Notes: generated from the letters alone by a model not told the origin. A stretch of 64,000 nucleotides of DNA from Thermoguttaceae bacterium (GCA_017441605.1 JAFRXD010000052.1:28002-92001), one strand, 5' to 3'. Positions 41,652 to 51,214 are shown, counted from the first letter of the stretch. Translations and numbers: made by a program.

Positions 41652-44552
41652 ATGTCTAACATTCCCGATAACGAACCTTCTCAAGCCCCTCGACCCGACG
41701 ACGGCGCGTCGTCTCGTCCCGGCGGCGGTTCGACTTCCGGCGGATCGTCTTCTTCATCGCGACGAGGCGGCGGGGCGTCCTCGCGCCGATCCAGTCGACG
41801 CGGCGTTCGTCTTGATCGTCAAACGATCGAAGCGCTGCGTCGTCCCGCAGCCGGGGCCGGCGGCGGTCGACGCGAATTGAATTTCTTCGACGTGCTCGGG
41901 ATTTTCAAACGCCAGATTTGGATCGTTATCTTGGCGGCGATTATCGGTCTCGTGGTCGCGGGTTATTATTCTCAAACGGTGACTCCGCGCTATTCGGCGA
42001 GTTCTAATATGTACATCCCCGAGATGAACTCGATGTCCGTGTTGAACGGGGTCAATAACACGCGCTCGCAGATGCAAAACTTGCGCGGCGACTCGATCGA
42101 GACGCACGCTTTGATCATCAGATCCAACGAGATCTTGTTAAAGACCTGGAACGACATCGCTCACAACGAAAAGAAGCTCAAGAAGATCCAGACGATCAAG
42201 TATCTCGACGACGAAGGGAACGACATTGGCGAGGATCGGATTGTCGGTCAATTGAAGCGCATTGTCGGCGTGAGGGTAGGCGGCGAACAACGCGGTTTTC
42301 GCGAAACGAACACGATCACGGTCTCTTGCGAATCGAACGATCCCGAAGAAGCCGCCGAGATCGTGAACACGGTCGTCGAGCAATATCGACTGCACTTTAT
42401 CGAGAAGTACAACCAAAGCAACAACGACGTGCGCGAGGCGATCGAACAGTCGAAAAACGATATCGAAAAAGAGATCGAGTCAAAGAAGCAGGAGCTTTTC
42501 GATTACATCAACAATTCGCCCACGACCTTCATTGGTAGCGACGAGAGCAACCCGTTGCTGACCACGATGATCGGGATGAGCGAGAAGATGGTCGAAATCG
42601 ATTTCCAAAGATTGCGTCTCGAAAATCAGCTCAACGCGTTGGACGCGGCGGTCGCGGGACGCAACCTCGAGGACATTAGCGACACGGAGCTGCTCGGTCT
42701 TCTCGGGGGCGGCGACAGCGAGTCGATTCTGTCGACGATCGCTAGCTTGGCTCGCGGAAACGACTACGAGACGATGCTTCGCAGCGCGGACATCGGTCTT
42801 GGCTCTTCGTTCGAACGGAGCATCCAGGCGCAGACCGAAGAGCTAACGAGACTAAGAGCGACATTGGGCGAAGACCATCCTCAGGTTAAAATTGCCGCGC
42901 GCAATCTCGAGCAGCTTTTGGAAAAGCAGAAATCGATCGAGAACACCGCCGACCGCGCGGGTCGCATAGGGGTCGTAAAGTACGCCGAGCTCTTTAACGC
43001 GTATCAAGACGCGTTGAGGAATCGCATCGCTCAGTTGACCGAAGAGAAGAACAAGATCAACGAGTACGTCGATAATCGCGACGACGAAGTGCGGGAAATT
43101 ACGCAGTATCGCGAAACGATCGACACGATGAAGCTATCGATCGAATCGTTGAAGTCGATGCAAGAGCGCCTCGATCAAAACCTGAAACAGCTCGCGCTAT
43201 TGAGCGGCGTCAACACGTATCAAGTCGAAGTTCTTTCGCGAGCGGTCGGCAACCCGAAACCGGTGTATCCGAACGTGTTAAAATTCCTGGTCGCCGGTTG
43301 TATTCTCGGCATGGCGATCGGAATCGTGTTGGCGTATCTGATCGACGTGACGGACGCGACGTTCCACTCCCCAGCGGAAGTAACTCGCGCTTTGCACATG
43401 CCGATTCTCACGCATTTGGTTTCCTTCCGCCATCGTCTTCGCGAGATCACTCCGAAGAAGCGCAAGGAACTCAAAGAGCAACACAAGCCGGAGCCCGAAT
43501 TGCTCGCGTACTACAAGCCGAACGACGCGATATGCGAGGTGTTCCGACAGTTGCGCACGCGGCTGTTTAATCAGCCGGCCGGTTCCGGTTGCGTCGTCGT
43601 GATGAACACGAGTCCCCACCCGACCGACGGTAAGACGATGATCGTGTCGAACTTGGCGGTCAAGGTCGCCGAAGCGGGCAAGCGAGTTCTGCTCATCGAC
43701 GCGGATATGCGCAAGCCGGATCTCCACAAGATGTTCGGCGTCAACAACGACAAGGGTCTTTCCGACGCGTTGCTCGGGACTTCGACAATAGAGGAGTGCA
43801 TTAAGCGCGAGGACGATATTCCGGTCAAGAACCTTCACGTGATGACGGCCGGCGCGCGATCCAAGAAGATCTCGCCCGCCGAGTTGATCTCCGGTCAAGG
43901 GTTCGACCAAATGATCGCGACGCTTCGCGAACAGTACGACGTTATCCTGATCGACACGCCCCCGGTGCTGTACGTCAACGACGCGGCTACGATCGCGCCT
44001 CGCGTCGACGGCGTGCTCTACGTGTTCCGTATTCGTCGCCGCGGGCGTCCCGACGTTGTTTCCGGCGTTCGCGCGCTGGCGGACGTCAACGCCAATATGC
44101 TCGGCTGCATCGTCAACTGCCACGAAAAACACCGTTTCTACAACGAGTTCGCCTCCGACGATACGGCGAACGAGTACGGCGGTGGCTACGGTGGCTACGG
44201 TGGCTACGGTGGCTATGGCGGCTACGGTGGCTATGGCGGCTACGGTTACGGTGGCTATGGCTACGGCGGTTACGGTTATGGCGGCGGCTATGGCGGTTAC
44301 GGCTACGGATCTGGTTACGGCGGCGGCTACGGTTACGGCGCCGGTTCGGGCGGTTACGGCTACGGCTACGGATCGGGTTACGGCGGCGGCTACGGCTACG
44401 GCGCCGGTTCGGGCGGCTATGGCGGCGGTTATGGCGGCGGTTACGGATCCGGCTACGGGGGCTACGGTTACGGCGAGGCCTCGGAAGACGGCGGAGAAGG
44501 CGGAAAATCCTCCGACTCTCCGAATCTCGACAAGCCGAGCGACGATAAATAG
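41652..44552 (+). CDS. Wzc-type polysaccharide co-polymerase / tyrosine autokinase with Gly/Tyr-repeat tail
   Basis: 966 residues. Residues 1-75 are a Ser/Gly/Arg-rich cytosolic leader. TM1 is at about 89-106, a long coiled-coil Wzz domain follows, and TM2 is at about 541-560 (FLVAGCILGMAIGIVLAYLI). The BY-kinase domain then shows Walker A SPHPTDGKTM (about 653-662), A' VLLIDADMRKPD (about 679-690) and Walker B VILIDTPPV (about 764-772). In Wzc a short C-terminal Tyr cluster is phosphorylated to control chain length. Here residues 842-941 are GGY/GYG repeats with about 31 Tyr, ending in an acidic tail. No sugar-polymer genes lie beside it. A strong terminator follows. Confidence 0.9.
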   Translation: MSNIPDNEPSQAPRPDDGASSRPGGGSTSGGSSSSSRRGGGASSRRSSRRGVRLDRQTIEALRRPAAGAGGGRRELNFFDVLGIFKRQIWIVILAAIIGLVVAGYYSQTVTPRYSASSNMYIPEMNSMSVLNGVNNTRSQMQNLRGDSIETHALIIRSNEILLKTWNDIAHNEKKLKKIQTIKYLDDEGNDIGEDRIVGQLKRIVGVRVGGEQRGFRETNTITVSCESNDPEEAAEIVNTVVEQYRLHFIEKYNQSNNDVREAIEQSKNDIEKEIESKKQELFDYINNSPTTFIGSDESNPLLTTMIGMSEKMVEIDFQRLRLENQLNALDAAVAGRNLEDISDTELLGLLGGGDSESILSTIASLARGNDYETMLRSADIGLGSSFERSIQAQTEELTRLRATLGEDHPQVKIAARNLEQLLEKQKSIENTADRAGRIGVVKYAELFNAYQDALRNRIAQLTEEKNKINEYVDNRDDEVREITQYRETIDTMKLSIESLKSMQERLDQNLKQLALLSGVNTYQVEVLSRAVGNPKPVYPNVLKFLVAGCILGMAIGIVLAYLIDVTDATFHSPAEVTRALHMPILTHLVSFRHRLREITPKKRKELKEQHKPEPELLAYYKPNDAICEVFRQLRTRLFNQPAGSGCVVVMNTSPHPTDGKTMIVSNLAVKVAEAGKRVLLIDADMRKPDLHKMFGVNNDKGLSDALLGTSTIEECIKREDDIPVKNLHVMTAGARSKKISPAELISGQGFDQMIATLREQYDVILIDTPPVLYVNDAATIAPRVDGVLYVFRIRRRGRPDVVSGVRALADVNANMLGCIVNCHEKHRFYNEFASDDTANEYGGGYGGYGGYGGYGGYGGYGGYGYGGYGYGGYGYGGGYGGYGYGSGYGGGYGYGAGSGGYGYGYGSGYGGGYGYGAGSGGYGGGYGGGYGSGYGGYGYGEASEDGGEGGKSSDSPNLDKPSDDK
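44169..44475 (+). repeat. Gly/Tyr codon repeat at the kinase C-terminus
   Basis: About 300 bases of GGCTACGGT-type 9-base units plus larger blocks containing GGATCTGGTTACGGCGG that occur twice. It encodes the Tyr-rich tail. Confidence 0.85.
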
Positions 44553-44598
44553 TCTCGCCGCGCGGCGCGCGAGCGCCGTTTAACGGCAAAAGGAACGA

Positions 44599-44630
44599 CC
44601 CCGCGTCTCGAAAAGAGACGCGGGGTTTTT
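44599..44630 (+). terminator. Terminator of the tyrosine autokinase gene
   Basis: CCCCGCGTCTC / GAGACGCGGGG with loop GAAAA and a T-run: one of the best hairpins in the window. Confidence 0.9.
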
Positions 44631-44667
44631 GTTTCGCGTTATTTTTTCAAAGAGCGATTCGTTCCCC

Positions 44668-44696
44668 TTGCTTTTCCTTTGAAATCGTTTTATACT
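44668..44696 (+). promoter_or_regulatory. Sigma-70-type promoter of frr
   Basis: TTGCTT, 17 bases, TATACT. It lies about 85 bases before the frr start. Confidence 0.6.
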
Positions 44697-44780
44697 GTTC
44701 GAGGTTTTTGCGCGGTCGCTTTTGGCGATCGAAAAGTCAACGAAAAGGGGGCGCGAGTCCTCGCTAGCGAGAGAACAGGT

Positions 44781-45341
44781 ATGTCGACGGAAGATATTTT
44801 ATTCGACGTGGAAGATAGAATGGAGAAGGCGGTCGCGCATCTTCGCAAGGGCTTGACCGGAGTTCGGACGGGTCGCGCTAACCCCGGTCTCGTCGATTCG
44901 GTCAAAGTGGTCGCCTACGGCTGCGAAACGCCGCTAAAGCAGTTGGCGACGATCGCTTGTCCCGAACCGCAACAGATTCTTATTCGTCCGTTCGACGTCG
45001 GCACGCTCAAGGACATTGAAAAGGGCATAATTAATTCGGATATCGGATACGCCCCGAACAACGACGGCAAGGTCATTCGCCTGAACATTCCGCCTCTTTC
45101 GATGGAAGTTCGTCGCAAGATGGTCAAAATGATCGGAGAACTTTGCGAAGAATGCAAAGTCGCCATTCGAAACGTGCGCCGCGACGGCAACAAGTTAGTC
45201 GACGCCGAAGAAAAAGCGAAGACGATTTCCGAAGACGAGCGCGATTCGTCCAAGGAACAGATTCAAGATCTCACCAAAAAGTACGAGGATATGGCGACCG
45301 AGATCGCCAAGAATCGCGAAAAAGACGTGATGGACGAATAG
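44781..45341 (+). CDS. frr: Ribosome recycling factor
   Basis: 186 residues from the ATG at 44781; the upstream frame extension has no family match. RRF signatures are present: EDRMEKAVAHLRKGLTGVRTGRANPGLVDSVKV, TIACPEPQQILIRPFD, KGIINSDIGYAPNNDGKVIRL, and the C-terminal RRKMVKMIGELCEECKVAIRNVRRDGN block (in parts). With EF-G it splits ribosomes after termination. The usual neighbours pyrH and tsf are absent, so it is a single gene with its own promoter. Confidence 0.95.
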   Translation: MSTEDILFDVEDRMEKAVAHLRKGLTGVRTGRANPGLVDSVKVVAYGCETPLKQLATIACPEPQQILIRPFDVGTLKDIEKGIINSDIGYAPNNDGKVIRLNIPPLSMEVRRKMVKMIGELCEECKVAIRNVRRDGNKLVDAEEKAKTISEDERDSSKEQIQDLTKKYEDMATEIAKNREKDVMDE

Positions 45342-45959
45342 AAATCGCTGCTTTTCATTTTCCTTTAACGCGCGGGTCGACGTCGATCCGCGCGAATTTC
45401 TCGCGCGTCGTTTTTTTTATTTTCTCGTTGCAACGCGCGCGTTTCTTTGTTAGAATACGCGGGAGTTCGTCGTTTTTTGCGCGCTAGAGCGCGCGGACGA
45501 ACTTTCGCGGGGCTTTCGCGAACGCTCGCGTCCGGTTCCGCCTCACTTTTTTAACGCGATCAACCGTTTACCGCGTTGTCGCTAGCGATACTTGGAATCG
45601 TCCGGTTCTAAGAGCGCGCGGATTACCGCGCTCGCGCGAACCTTTTTAGCGCTTATTTGTTCGCGCGACCGTTTTCCGCGATCCGGCGTCGAGGGCGGAG
45701 CTCGGGAGAGTTCCGTTTTGTCGAGCTAGGTTTCTTTTTCTTTCGTCGATTCGGACAGTCGTCGATTTTCACATATTCGTCAAACGATCTTTTGGTAGCG
45801 ATCGGTCGTTTGTCCGCGAGAAACCTAGCATCGCGATCGCGCGTCGGTCGGAGAATCACAAGTCGAGCGAGTCGAACGACGGGGAGTCGACGCGCTTTGG
45901 GATTCTCGCGCGCCGAAGCTCGCGACTCGCGCGAAACGGCGAAGAAATAACGTTCCGAA
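45342..45959 (+). other. Long 5' leader of rny
   Basis: A good promoter at 45428-45456 is followed by about 500 bases before the rny ATG. Frames in this stretch (for example around 45657-45950) are arginine/serine-rich, lack a ribosome site and look random. If the promoter is used, rny has an unusually long untranslated leader. No riboswitch family is recognised. Confidence 0.5.
45428..45456 (+). promoter_or_regulatory. Sigma-70-type promoter upstream of rny
   Basis: TTGCAA, 17 bases, TAGAAT. Confidence 0.6.
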
Positions 45960-47528
45960 ATGACCGGTCACATCGTCTTATTAATCGCCTCGCTGATAAG
46001 CGTCGCTCTTCTTTCGGGCGGCGGCGTATTTTTTGGGGCGCAGTATCTCAATAAGATCCGCAAGAAAGACGCGGAAAATGAAGCCAAAGCGATCGTGGAG
46101 CGCGCGATTCAAGACGCGGACGCCCACCGACGCGAAATCGAATTGGCGCTCAAAGAATCCTCGATGAAGCAAAAAGAGGAACTGGAGCGCGAGAAGAGCG
46201 CGATACGTCGCGATCAAGCCGACAAAGAGCGGCAACTCGATAAGCGCCAAGCGACGTTGGACCAGCAAGCGGAAGACTTGCGCAAGTTGGAGCGCGTCGT
46301 TCAAGAAACGCAGCGGGCGCTGACACAAAAGCTCGAGAAACAGGACCGTTTGGAAAGCGAGCTTGAGGAGAAGATCGCGGCGCAAGATCGAGCGCTTTAC
46401 GAGGTCTTGAATCTCACGAAAGAAGAGGCGTCGAAACGGTTGCTCGAAAAGCTCGACAAGGAGCTGACCGAAGAGGAGGGCGCGATTATTTTGCGCCACG
46501 AGAAGAAAGTCGCGGAGCGTTGCGAACAAGACGCGCGCGGAATCATCTTGCTCGCCCTACAGCGCTACGCCGCGTCGCACACCGCCGAGGCGACAATTAG
46601 CGCGGTCGACATCCCGAACGACGATATGAAAGGGCGCGTGATCGGTCGCGAAGGGCGCAATATACGGGCATTCGAGCGGATTACCGGGGTCGACGTGATA
46701 ATCGACGACACTCCGGGCGTGATAATCGTTAGCGCGTTCGACGCGATTCGTCGCGAGGCGGCTCGGCTCACGCTAACGCGGCTCATCGCCGACGGTCGGA
46801 TTCATCCCTCGCGAATCGAAGAGATTTACGAACAGACGAGCCGCGATATTCAGGACTTTGTGCAACGCGCCGGAGAAGAGGCTTGCCAAGAGGCGGAGGT
46901 TCCGCGTCCGCACGAACGGGTCGTGAATTTCCTCGGACGGCTCTATTTTCGCACGAGCTATAGCCAGAACGTGCTTCGCCACTCGATCGAAGTCGCGTTT
47001 CTGGCGGGCGCGATCGCGGGCGAGATGGGGCTCAACGAGCGCTTGGCGCGGCGTTGCGGGCTATTGCACGACCTTGGCAAAGCGGCGGACCACGAGCTCG
47101 AGGGAGGACACCCCAAGATCGGGGCCGACATACTGAAGCGCTACGGCGAGCCTTACGAGGTGGTGCAGGCGGCGCTAAACCATCACGAGGACCCGCGAAC
47201 CGCGAATCCGTACACGACGATCGTCGCGGCGGCGGACGCGTGCAGCGCGTCGCGTCCCGGGGCGAGGCGAGAAACGCTGGAGCGATACGTCAAGCGAATG
47301 GAGGAGCTCGAAAAGATCGCGTTGGAATTTCCGTACGTCGAGCAGGCGTTCGCGGTGCAAGCGGGTCGGGAAATGCGCGTGATCGTGAATTCGCAGCTCA
47401 CGACCGACGAGAGCGCCGCCAAGACGTGCCACGATATCGTCGCCGAATTGACGAAGCGGTTGCAGTTCCCCGGCGAGATTAAAGTTACCGTCGTCAGAGA
47501 GACGCGAACGACCGACGTCGCGAAGTGA
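45960..47528 (+). CDS. rny: Ribonuclease Y
   Basis: 522 residues, the normal length. An N-terminal membrane anchor ([20 protein letters not shown]) is followed by a long coiled coil (residues 35-190). The KH domain shows [20 protein letters not shown], and the HD domain [13 protein letters not shown] and [11 protein letters not shown] with the metal ligands, then LNHHED. RNase Y is a membrane-bound endonuclease that starts mRNA decay. No strong ribosome site is visible before the ATG. Convergent with the DUF3795 gene downstream. Confidence 0.95.
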   Translation: MTGHIVLLIASLISVALLSGGGVFFGAQYLNKIRKKDAENEAKAIVERAIQDADAHRREIELALKESSMKQKEELEREKSAIRRDQADKERQLDKRQATLDQQAEDLRKLERVVQETQRALTQKLEKQDRLESELEEKIAAQDRALYEVLNLTKEEASKRLLEKLDKELTEEEGAIILRHEKKVAERCEQDARGIILLALQRYAASHTAEATISAVDIPNDDMKGRVIGREGRNIRAFERITGVDVIIDDTPGVIIVSAFDAIRREAARLTLTRLIADGRIHPSRIEEIYEQTSRDIQDFVQRAGEEACQEAEVPRPHERVVNFLGRLYFRTSYSQNVLRHSIEVAFLAGAIAGEMGLNERLARRCGLLHDLGKAADHELEGGHPKIGADILKRYGEPYEVVQAALNHHEDPRTANPYTTIVAAADACSASRPGARRETLERYVKRMEELEKIALEFPYVEQAFAVQAGREMRVIVNSQLTTDESAAKTCHDIVAELTKRLQFPGEIKVTVVRETRTTDVAK

Positions 47529-47567
47529 GCGCGGAATACGAAAATTGGCGCGCTCGCGAACGCGCGC

Positions 47568-47900
47568 CTAGGCTTTTAGGTTTTTTAAGACGTCCGGATT
47601 GTTTTTGAGGATCGGCTCGAGCTTTTCGCAGGCTTCCATGTCGGGACAGCTTCCGCAGGTTTCGACCTTTTTTTCCAACGCGCATTGCCGGATCGGACAG
47701 AGCGACTCGCAGTAGGGCGTTTTCGCGCCGTCGATCCGGCAACCGACGCAGTTGATCGCCTCCGGCGGGATTTCGACGTTATTCCATTCCGACCAGAGTT
47801 TGGCGACCTTTCGTCGGAGTTTTTCGTCGTTATTTAGCGTCGCAAGGCGGGCTTCGCATTTTTCGCAGTCTAGACCGCAAAACGCAATCAATTCTTTCAT
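47568..47900 (-). CDS. DUF3795 Cys-rich protein
   Basis: 110 residues. The DUF3795 pattern is clear: MKELIAFCGLDCEKCEARLAT, NCVGCRIDG, then YCESLCPIRQCALEKKVETC and CPDMEACEKL. About eleven Cys suggest a metal or iron-sulphur site. The family is common in anaerobes and of unknown function. The N-terminal FCGLDC..C is its signature. It lies 124 bp downstream of a cupin gene and could be part of the same redox-related cluster with flavodoxin and CMD genes. Confidence 0.85.
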   Translation of the reverse strand: MKELIAFCGLDCEKCEARLATLNNDEKLRRKVAKLWSEWNNVEIPPEAINCVGCRIDGAKTPYCESLCPIRQCALEKKVETCGSCPDMEACEKLEPILKNNPDVLKNLKA

Positions 47901-48023
47901 AGCAAATCTCTAAAACCGCGTTCCGCGACGCGCTTTCGAGGCGACTTCTATTTCGACGCGCGGACAAGCTCGAACAGATCAAGACAATCTATCCGACAAA
48001 GTAAGCGGAAGCCTCGATTATGT

Positions 48024-48461
48024 TTAAAGTTCCGAGTAATCTTTGTCGGAAACCGGTTCCAACCATTCGTTTACCGTTTCCTCGCCGGGACATTCGACGG
48101 CGATGTGGCTAAACCAGCTATCTTTCTTCGCGCCGTGCCAATGCTTGACGTTCGCCGGAATCGTTACGACTTTGCCCGGTTCGAGACTAACGGCGGGTTT
48201 TCCCTCTTCTTGATACCACCCCTCTCCGGCGGTGCAGACGAGGATTTGTCCCCCGCCTTTCTTGGCGCGATGTACGTGCCAATTATTGCGACAACCGGGC
48301 TCGAAAGAGACGTTCGCGAGAAACACGGGACATTTACCGTATTCGGTCAAGGGCTTGAGAAACGAGCGCCCGACGAAATATTTCGCGTATCCTTCGTTCG
48401 GGTCTCCGACGCCGAAAGGATCCATTTTTTCAAATTCTTGTCTATCGGTCGTTTTGCTCAT
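48024..48461 (-). CDS. Cupin-domain protein
   Basis: 145 residues. The double-stranded beta-helix motifs are seen: NNWHVHRAKKGGGQILVCTAGEGWY (cupin motif 1, with His ligands and Glu replaced by Gln-like context) and PANVKHWHGAKKDSWF (motif 2, His). Such small cupins act with carboxymuconolactone-decarboxylase-like proteins in many gut anaerobes, with unproven function. No signal peptide. It starts 14 bp after the flavodoxin stop, which points to one transcript. Confidence 0.85.
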   Translation of the reverse strand: MSKTTDRQEFEKMDPFGVGDPNEGYAKYFVGRSFLKPLTEYGKCPVFLANVSFEPGCRNNWHVHRAKKGGGQILVCTAGEGWYQEEGKPAVSLEPGKVVTIPANVKHWHGAKKDSWFSHIAVECPGEETVNEWLEPVSDKDYSEL

Positions 48462-48475
48462 CGAAACGCTCCCTT

Positions 48476-49117
48476 CTAATATTTCAAACCCTTAAGCCAA
48501 TCGGATAATTTGGCGTCGTTTTGCGCGCCGCCCTTTTGCGCTTGGGTTCCGGTCATAACGAACTCTTTTAGAATTTTTGCGCCCCGGCACGATTTTTCAA
48601 GTTTTTTCGGGGTTCCGGACGCGCCGCTTCCTTCGTGGGTGATAAAGGGAATCACCTTTTTGCCGTTCCAGTCGCGTTTTTCAATAAACGTATAACACGG
48701 CATGGGCAAATCGCCCCACCAGATAGGATATCCAAAGAAGACGACCTCGTATTGCTCCCAGTTTTCAATTTCGCCGAGATATTCGGGTCTCGCTTTTTTA
48801 CGCAACTCTTCTTTGGCAAAGTCGGTACAATCGTCGTATTTTTTAGGGTAGGGAATCTTCGGCGCTATTTCGAACAAATCGGCGCCGACTTGTTTGGCGA
48901 TCTTTTCCGCCAGGATCTTGGTGTTTCCCGTTTTGACGTCGCCGACGTTGTAGTTTTCTCCGGCTTTTGAAAAGTAAACGACAAGCATCTTGTTATTTTC
49001 CCTCGCTTTGACTACTTTTCCAACGTTTTGACCGTCGCCAAACGCGGCGGACGTTATAAGCGATTGCGCGACGAGCGCGACGGTCGCCGCGAGAATTAAA
49101 CGAACATTTGGTCTCAT
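48476..49117 (-). CDS. Exported flavodoxin-family protein
   Basis: 213 residues. An N-terminal signal (RLILAATVALVAQSLITSAA) is followed by a flavodoxin fold: MLVVYFSKAGENYNVGDVKTGNT (FMN phosphate-loop region), VFFGYPIWWGDLPMPCYTFI (FMN ring stacking), and FITHEGSGASGTPKKLE. It resembles the FMN-dependent flavodoxins often encoded near cupin and CMD genes. An exported form suggests electron transfer in the periplasm. It begins 4 bp after the CMD-family gene stop, so it is almost certainly co-transcribed with it. Confidence 0.87.
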   Translation of the reverse strand: MRPNVRLILAATVALVAQSLITSAAFGDGQNVGKVVKARENNKMLVVYFSKAGENYNVGDVKTGNTKILAEKIAKQVGADLFEIAPKIPYPKKYDDCTDFAKEELRKKARPEYLGEIENWEQYEVVFFGYPIWWGDLPMPCYTFIEKRDWNGKKVIPFITHEGSGASGTPKKLEKSCRGAKILKEFVMTGTQAQKGGAQNDAKLSDWLKGLKY

Positions 49118-49121
49118 TTCG

Positions 49122-49904
49122 CTATTCCTTTGCGCTTTCGGACGCTTTGTCTATACACGATAGGGCGTTCAGGCTTCTTGGATAACCAATGAAAGGCAAA
49201 ACGCGCGAGACAATTTTGATCAAAAAGAGTCTGTCGTTTCCCACGTTGAAATTCCCGCGAGCGTGCCCGATTAGTTGGGGCTCGCATCCTCCTTGCGCGG
49301 AGATAAAACAGAAAGTGATCATTTCGCGCTCCGGTATCGCAAGACCTCCGCGCGCGTAGTAATCGCCGAAACAATTTGCGGCTAGCCAACGATTGATATG
49401 GCGTTTTTCTTCCGGACCCGATTTATAGAAATCCTTCATCCCATCGCCAAAAATTTCAACTTGGGCTCCGATTCCGGCTTCGAGTCGCGAGGCCATGTTG
49501 GTTTTCGCTTGGCTTTCTAGTGGTAAAGAAATCGTCTTGTCTTGTTCGGCGAGGAATTCGTTAGTCGCTATCAAAAAAGGGAACGTTCTTCCCAATCCGA
49601 GATATGCGGTTCCCTGATAGACAATTTCTTTAATTTCAATCGGGGAGACTCCGAAGTTGATCGCGGAGCGCAACATAAACCTAAAGGCGTCGACTCCTTG
49701 ACAACCAAGTAGCGCGGCGAGTATCGCGATATGGGCCGTCCTCTCGTCGAGTTTTTTTCCGTCGGCGAACGACTCGTTCGGAACTTCGTCGAAGGCAAAG
49801 TTGACGAAGCGCTCGACAAAATCGGGATCCGTTTTTTCAAAGGGGAAGAATTCCCCGCCGAGACTCCGTTTCACGTAGTCTTTCGCGTTTTGGGTAAGTT
49901 CCAT
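49122..49904 (-). CDS. Carboxymuconolactone-decarboxylase (CMD) family protein
   Basis: 260 residues with AAGGAGAATT before the start. Two CMD-like helical halves: AHIAILAALLGCQGVDAFRFMLRSAINFGVSPIEIKEIVYQGTAYLG in pieces at about 55-105, and REMITFCFISAQGGCEPQLIGHARGNFNVG at about 190-220. These recall AhpD-like helices, with a single Cys in each (LGCQ, GGCE) where AhpD has CxxC. Likely a redox or lactone-type enzyme; substrate unknown. First gene of the CMD-flavodoxin-cupin(-DUF3795) set. Confidence 0.85.
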   Translation of the reverse strand: MELTQNAKDYVKRSLGGEFFPFEKTDPDFVERFVNFAFDEVPNESFADGKKLDERTAHIAILAALLGCQGVDAFRFMLRSAINFGVSPIEIKEIVYQGTAYLGLGRTFPFLIATNEFLAEQDKTISLPLESQAKTNMASRLEAGIGAQVEIFGDGMKDFYKSGPEEKRHINRWLAANCFGDYYARGGLAIPEREMITFCFISAQGGCEPQLIGHARGNFNVGNDRLFLIKIVSRVLPFIGYPRSLNALSCIDKASESAKE

Positions 49905-49927
49905 AAAAAATTCTCCTTGACGATTGA

Positions 49928-51130
49928 TTACAGTTTGTGCCCCATTTTATCGCGTTTGGTTTCCAGATAGAATCGGTTGTGCTCGTTGCAGGGGGCTTGG
50001 ATCGGGACTTGCTCCGTAACGGTTAGGTCGAACCCCTCGTAGATGAACGCGTCGACTTTCTTCGAGTTGTTCGTCATTAGACGGATTTTGTGGAGCCCGA
50101 GATCTTTAAGGATTTGGATGCCGACGCCGTAGTCGCGCAAGTCGACGGGGAACCCTAGCGCGAGATTCGCCTCGCAGGTGTCCATGCCCTTGTCTTGGAG
50201 GGCGTACGCTTTGATTTTTTCGGTGAGCCCGATTCCACGCCCTTCTTGAGGAAGATAGACGAGCGCCCCGACTCCCTCCGATTGGATTTTTTTGAGGGCC
50301 ATATGGAGTTGGTCTCCGCAGTCGCAACGCAAGGACGCGATAAGGTCTCCGGTAAAGCAGGAGGAATGGAGACGCACCAAAGGGGCCTCGACGGAGGAGA
50401 GGTCGCCAAAGGTAATCGCGACCGGCTCGCCGGTTTCGTATTTGATTTTATAGGCGTAAATACGCCCGTCGCCGTATTTGGTGGGGAGTTCCGCCTCGGC
50501 GACGCGATCGACGATTTTTTCGCGTTGCCGACGGTATTGGATAAGCTCGGCGACGGTAACGATTTTGAGCTTGAATTTCTCGGCGATTTTCATCAGCTCT
50601 TCGGTGGTGGCGCGGTCGCCGGAATCGTTGAGGATTTCGGTGAGAAGCCCGGCGGGAAAGAGTCCGGCGAGACGCGCTAGATCGACGGCGGTTTCGGTGT
50701 GCCCGGCGCGTCGGAGGACGCCGCCCTCTTTCGCTTCGAGGGGGAAGAGGTGTCCGGGGCGCACGAAGTCGGTCGTTTTGCTATTGGGGTCGGCGAGGGC
50801 GCGAACCGCCATCGCTTTTTCTTGCGCGGTGATGCCGGTGCGGGCATTGACGTGGTCGACGGGAACGGTGAAGGCTGTGCGCAGCGGGGCGGTATTGTCT
50901 TGGACCATTTGGGTCAAATCAAGGCGTTTGCAGGTATCGGGGAGGAGCGGAACGCAGGTTTGGCCTCGACCATGGATTAGCATAAAGTTGACGATCTCCG
51001 GGGTAACTTTTTCCGCCGCGCAGATGAAATCGCCTTCGTTTTCTCGATCTTTGTCGTCCATCACAATGACAATTTCGCCTTTGCGAAACGCGTCGATCGC
51101 TTCTTCGATCGTATTGAATTCAGCGGACAT
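49928..51130 (-). CDS. ribBA: Bifunctional 3,4-dihydroxy-2-butanone-4-phosphate synthase / GTP cyclohydrolase II
   Basis: 400 residues. The N-terminal RibB domain (1-200) has VIVMDDKDRENEGDFICAAE and the GHTETAVDLARLAG block. The C-terminal RibA domain (about 205-400) has the zinc Cys set HSSCFTGDLIASLRCDCGDQ and the catalytic PQEGRGIGL. RibB makes the four-carbon unit from ribulose-5-phosphate and RibA opens GTP, the two entry steps of riboflavin synthesis. I looked for an FMN riboswitch in the 60-base leader and saw none. It is divergent from the HAD gene, with a good minus-strand promoter at 51187-51214. Confidence 0.95.
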   Translation of the reverse strand: MSAEFNTIEEAIDAFRKGEIVIVMDDKDRENEGDFICAAEKVTPEIVNFMLIHGRGQTCVPLLPDTCKRLDLTQMVQDNTAPLRTAFTVPVDHVNARTGITAQEKAMAVRALADPNSKTTDFVRPGHLFPLEAKEGGVLRRAGHTETAVDLARLAGLFPAGLLTEILNDSGDRATTEELMKIAEKFKLKIVTVAELIQYRRQREKIVDRVAEAELPTKYGDGRIYAYKIKYETGEPVAITFGDLSSVEAPLVRLHSSCFTGDLIASLRCDCGDQLHMALKKIQSEGVGALVYLPQEGRGIGLTEKIKAYALQDKGMDTCEANLALGFPVDLRDYGVGIQILKDLGLHKIRLMTNNSKKVDAFIYEGFDLTVTEQVPIQAPCNEHNRFYLETKRDKMGHKL

Positions 51131-51186
51131 CCTCGAAACCTTTCCAGTGAGAGGGCCTAGACGGCGCCTCGTTTTTTTTGAGGTTC

Positions 51187-51214
51187 ATTATAACCGACGG
51201 AGGGCATTTGTTAA
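51187..51214 (-). promoter_or_regulatory. Promoter of ribBA
   Basis: On the minus strand TTAACA, 16 bases, TATAAT; about 60 bases of leader. Confidence 0.55.

Noticed and set aside
45657..45950. 97-codon frame before rny
   Set aside because: Arg/Ser-rich, no ribosome site, and overlapping frames of similar quality on the other strand; looks random.
49868..49885. Third possible parS (GTTTCACGTAG...)
   Set aside because: Only half of the palindrome is present.
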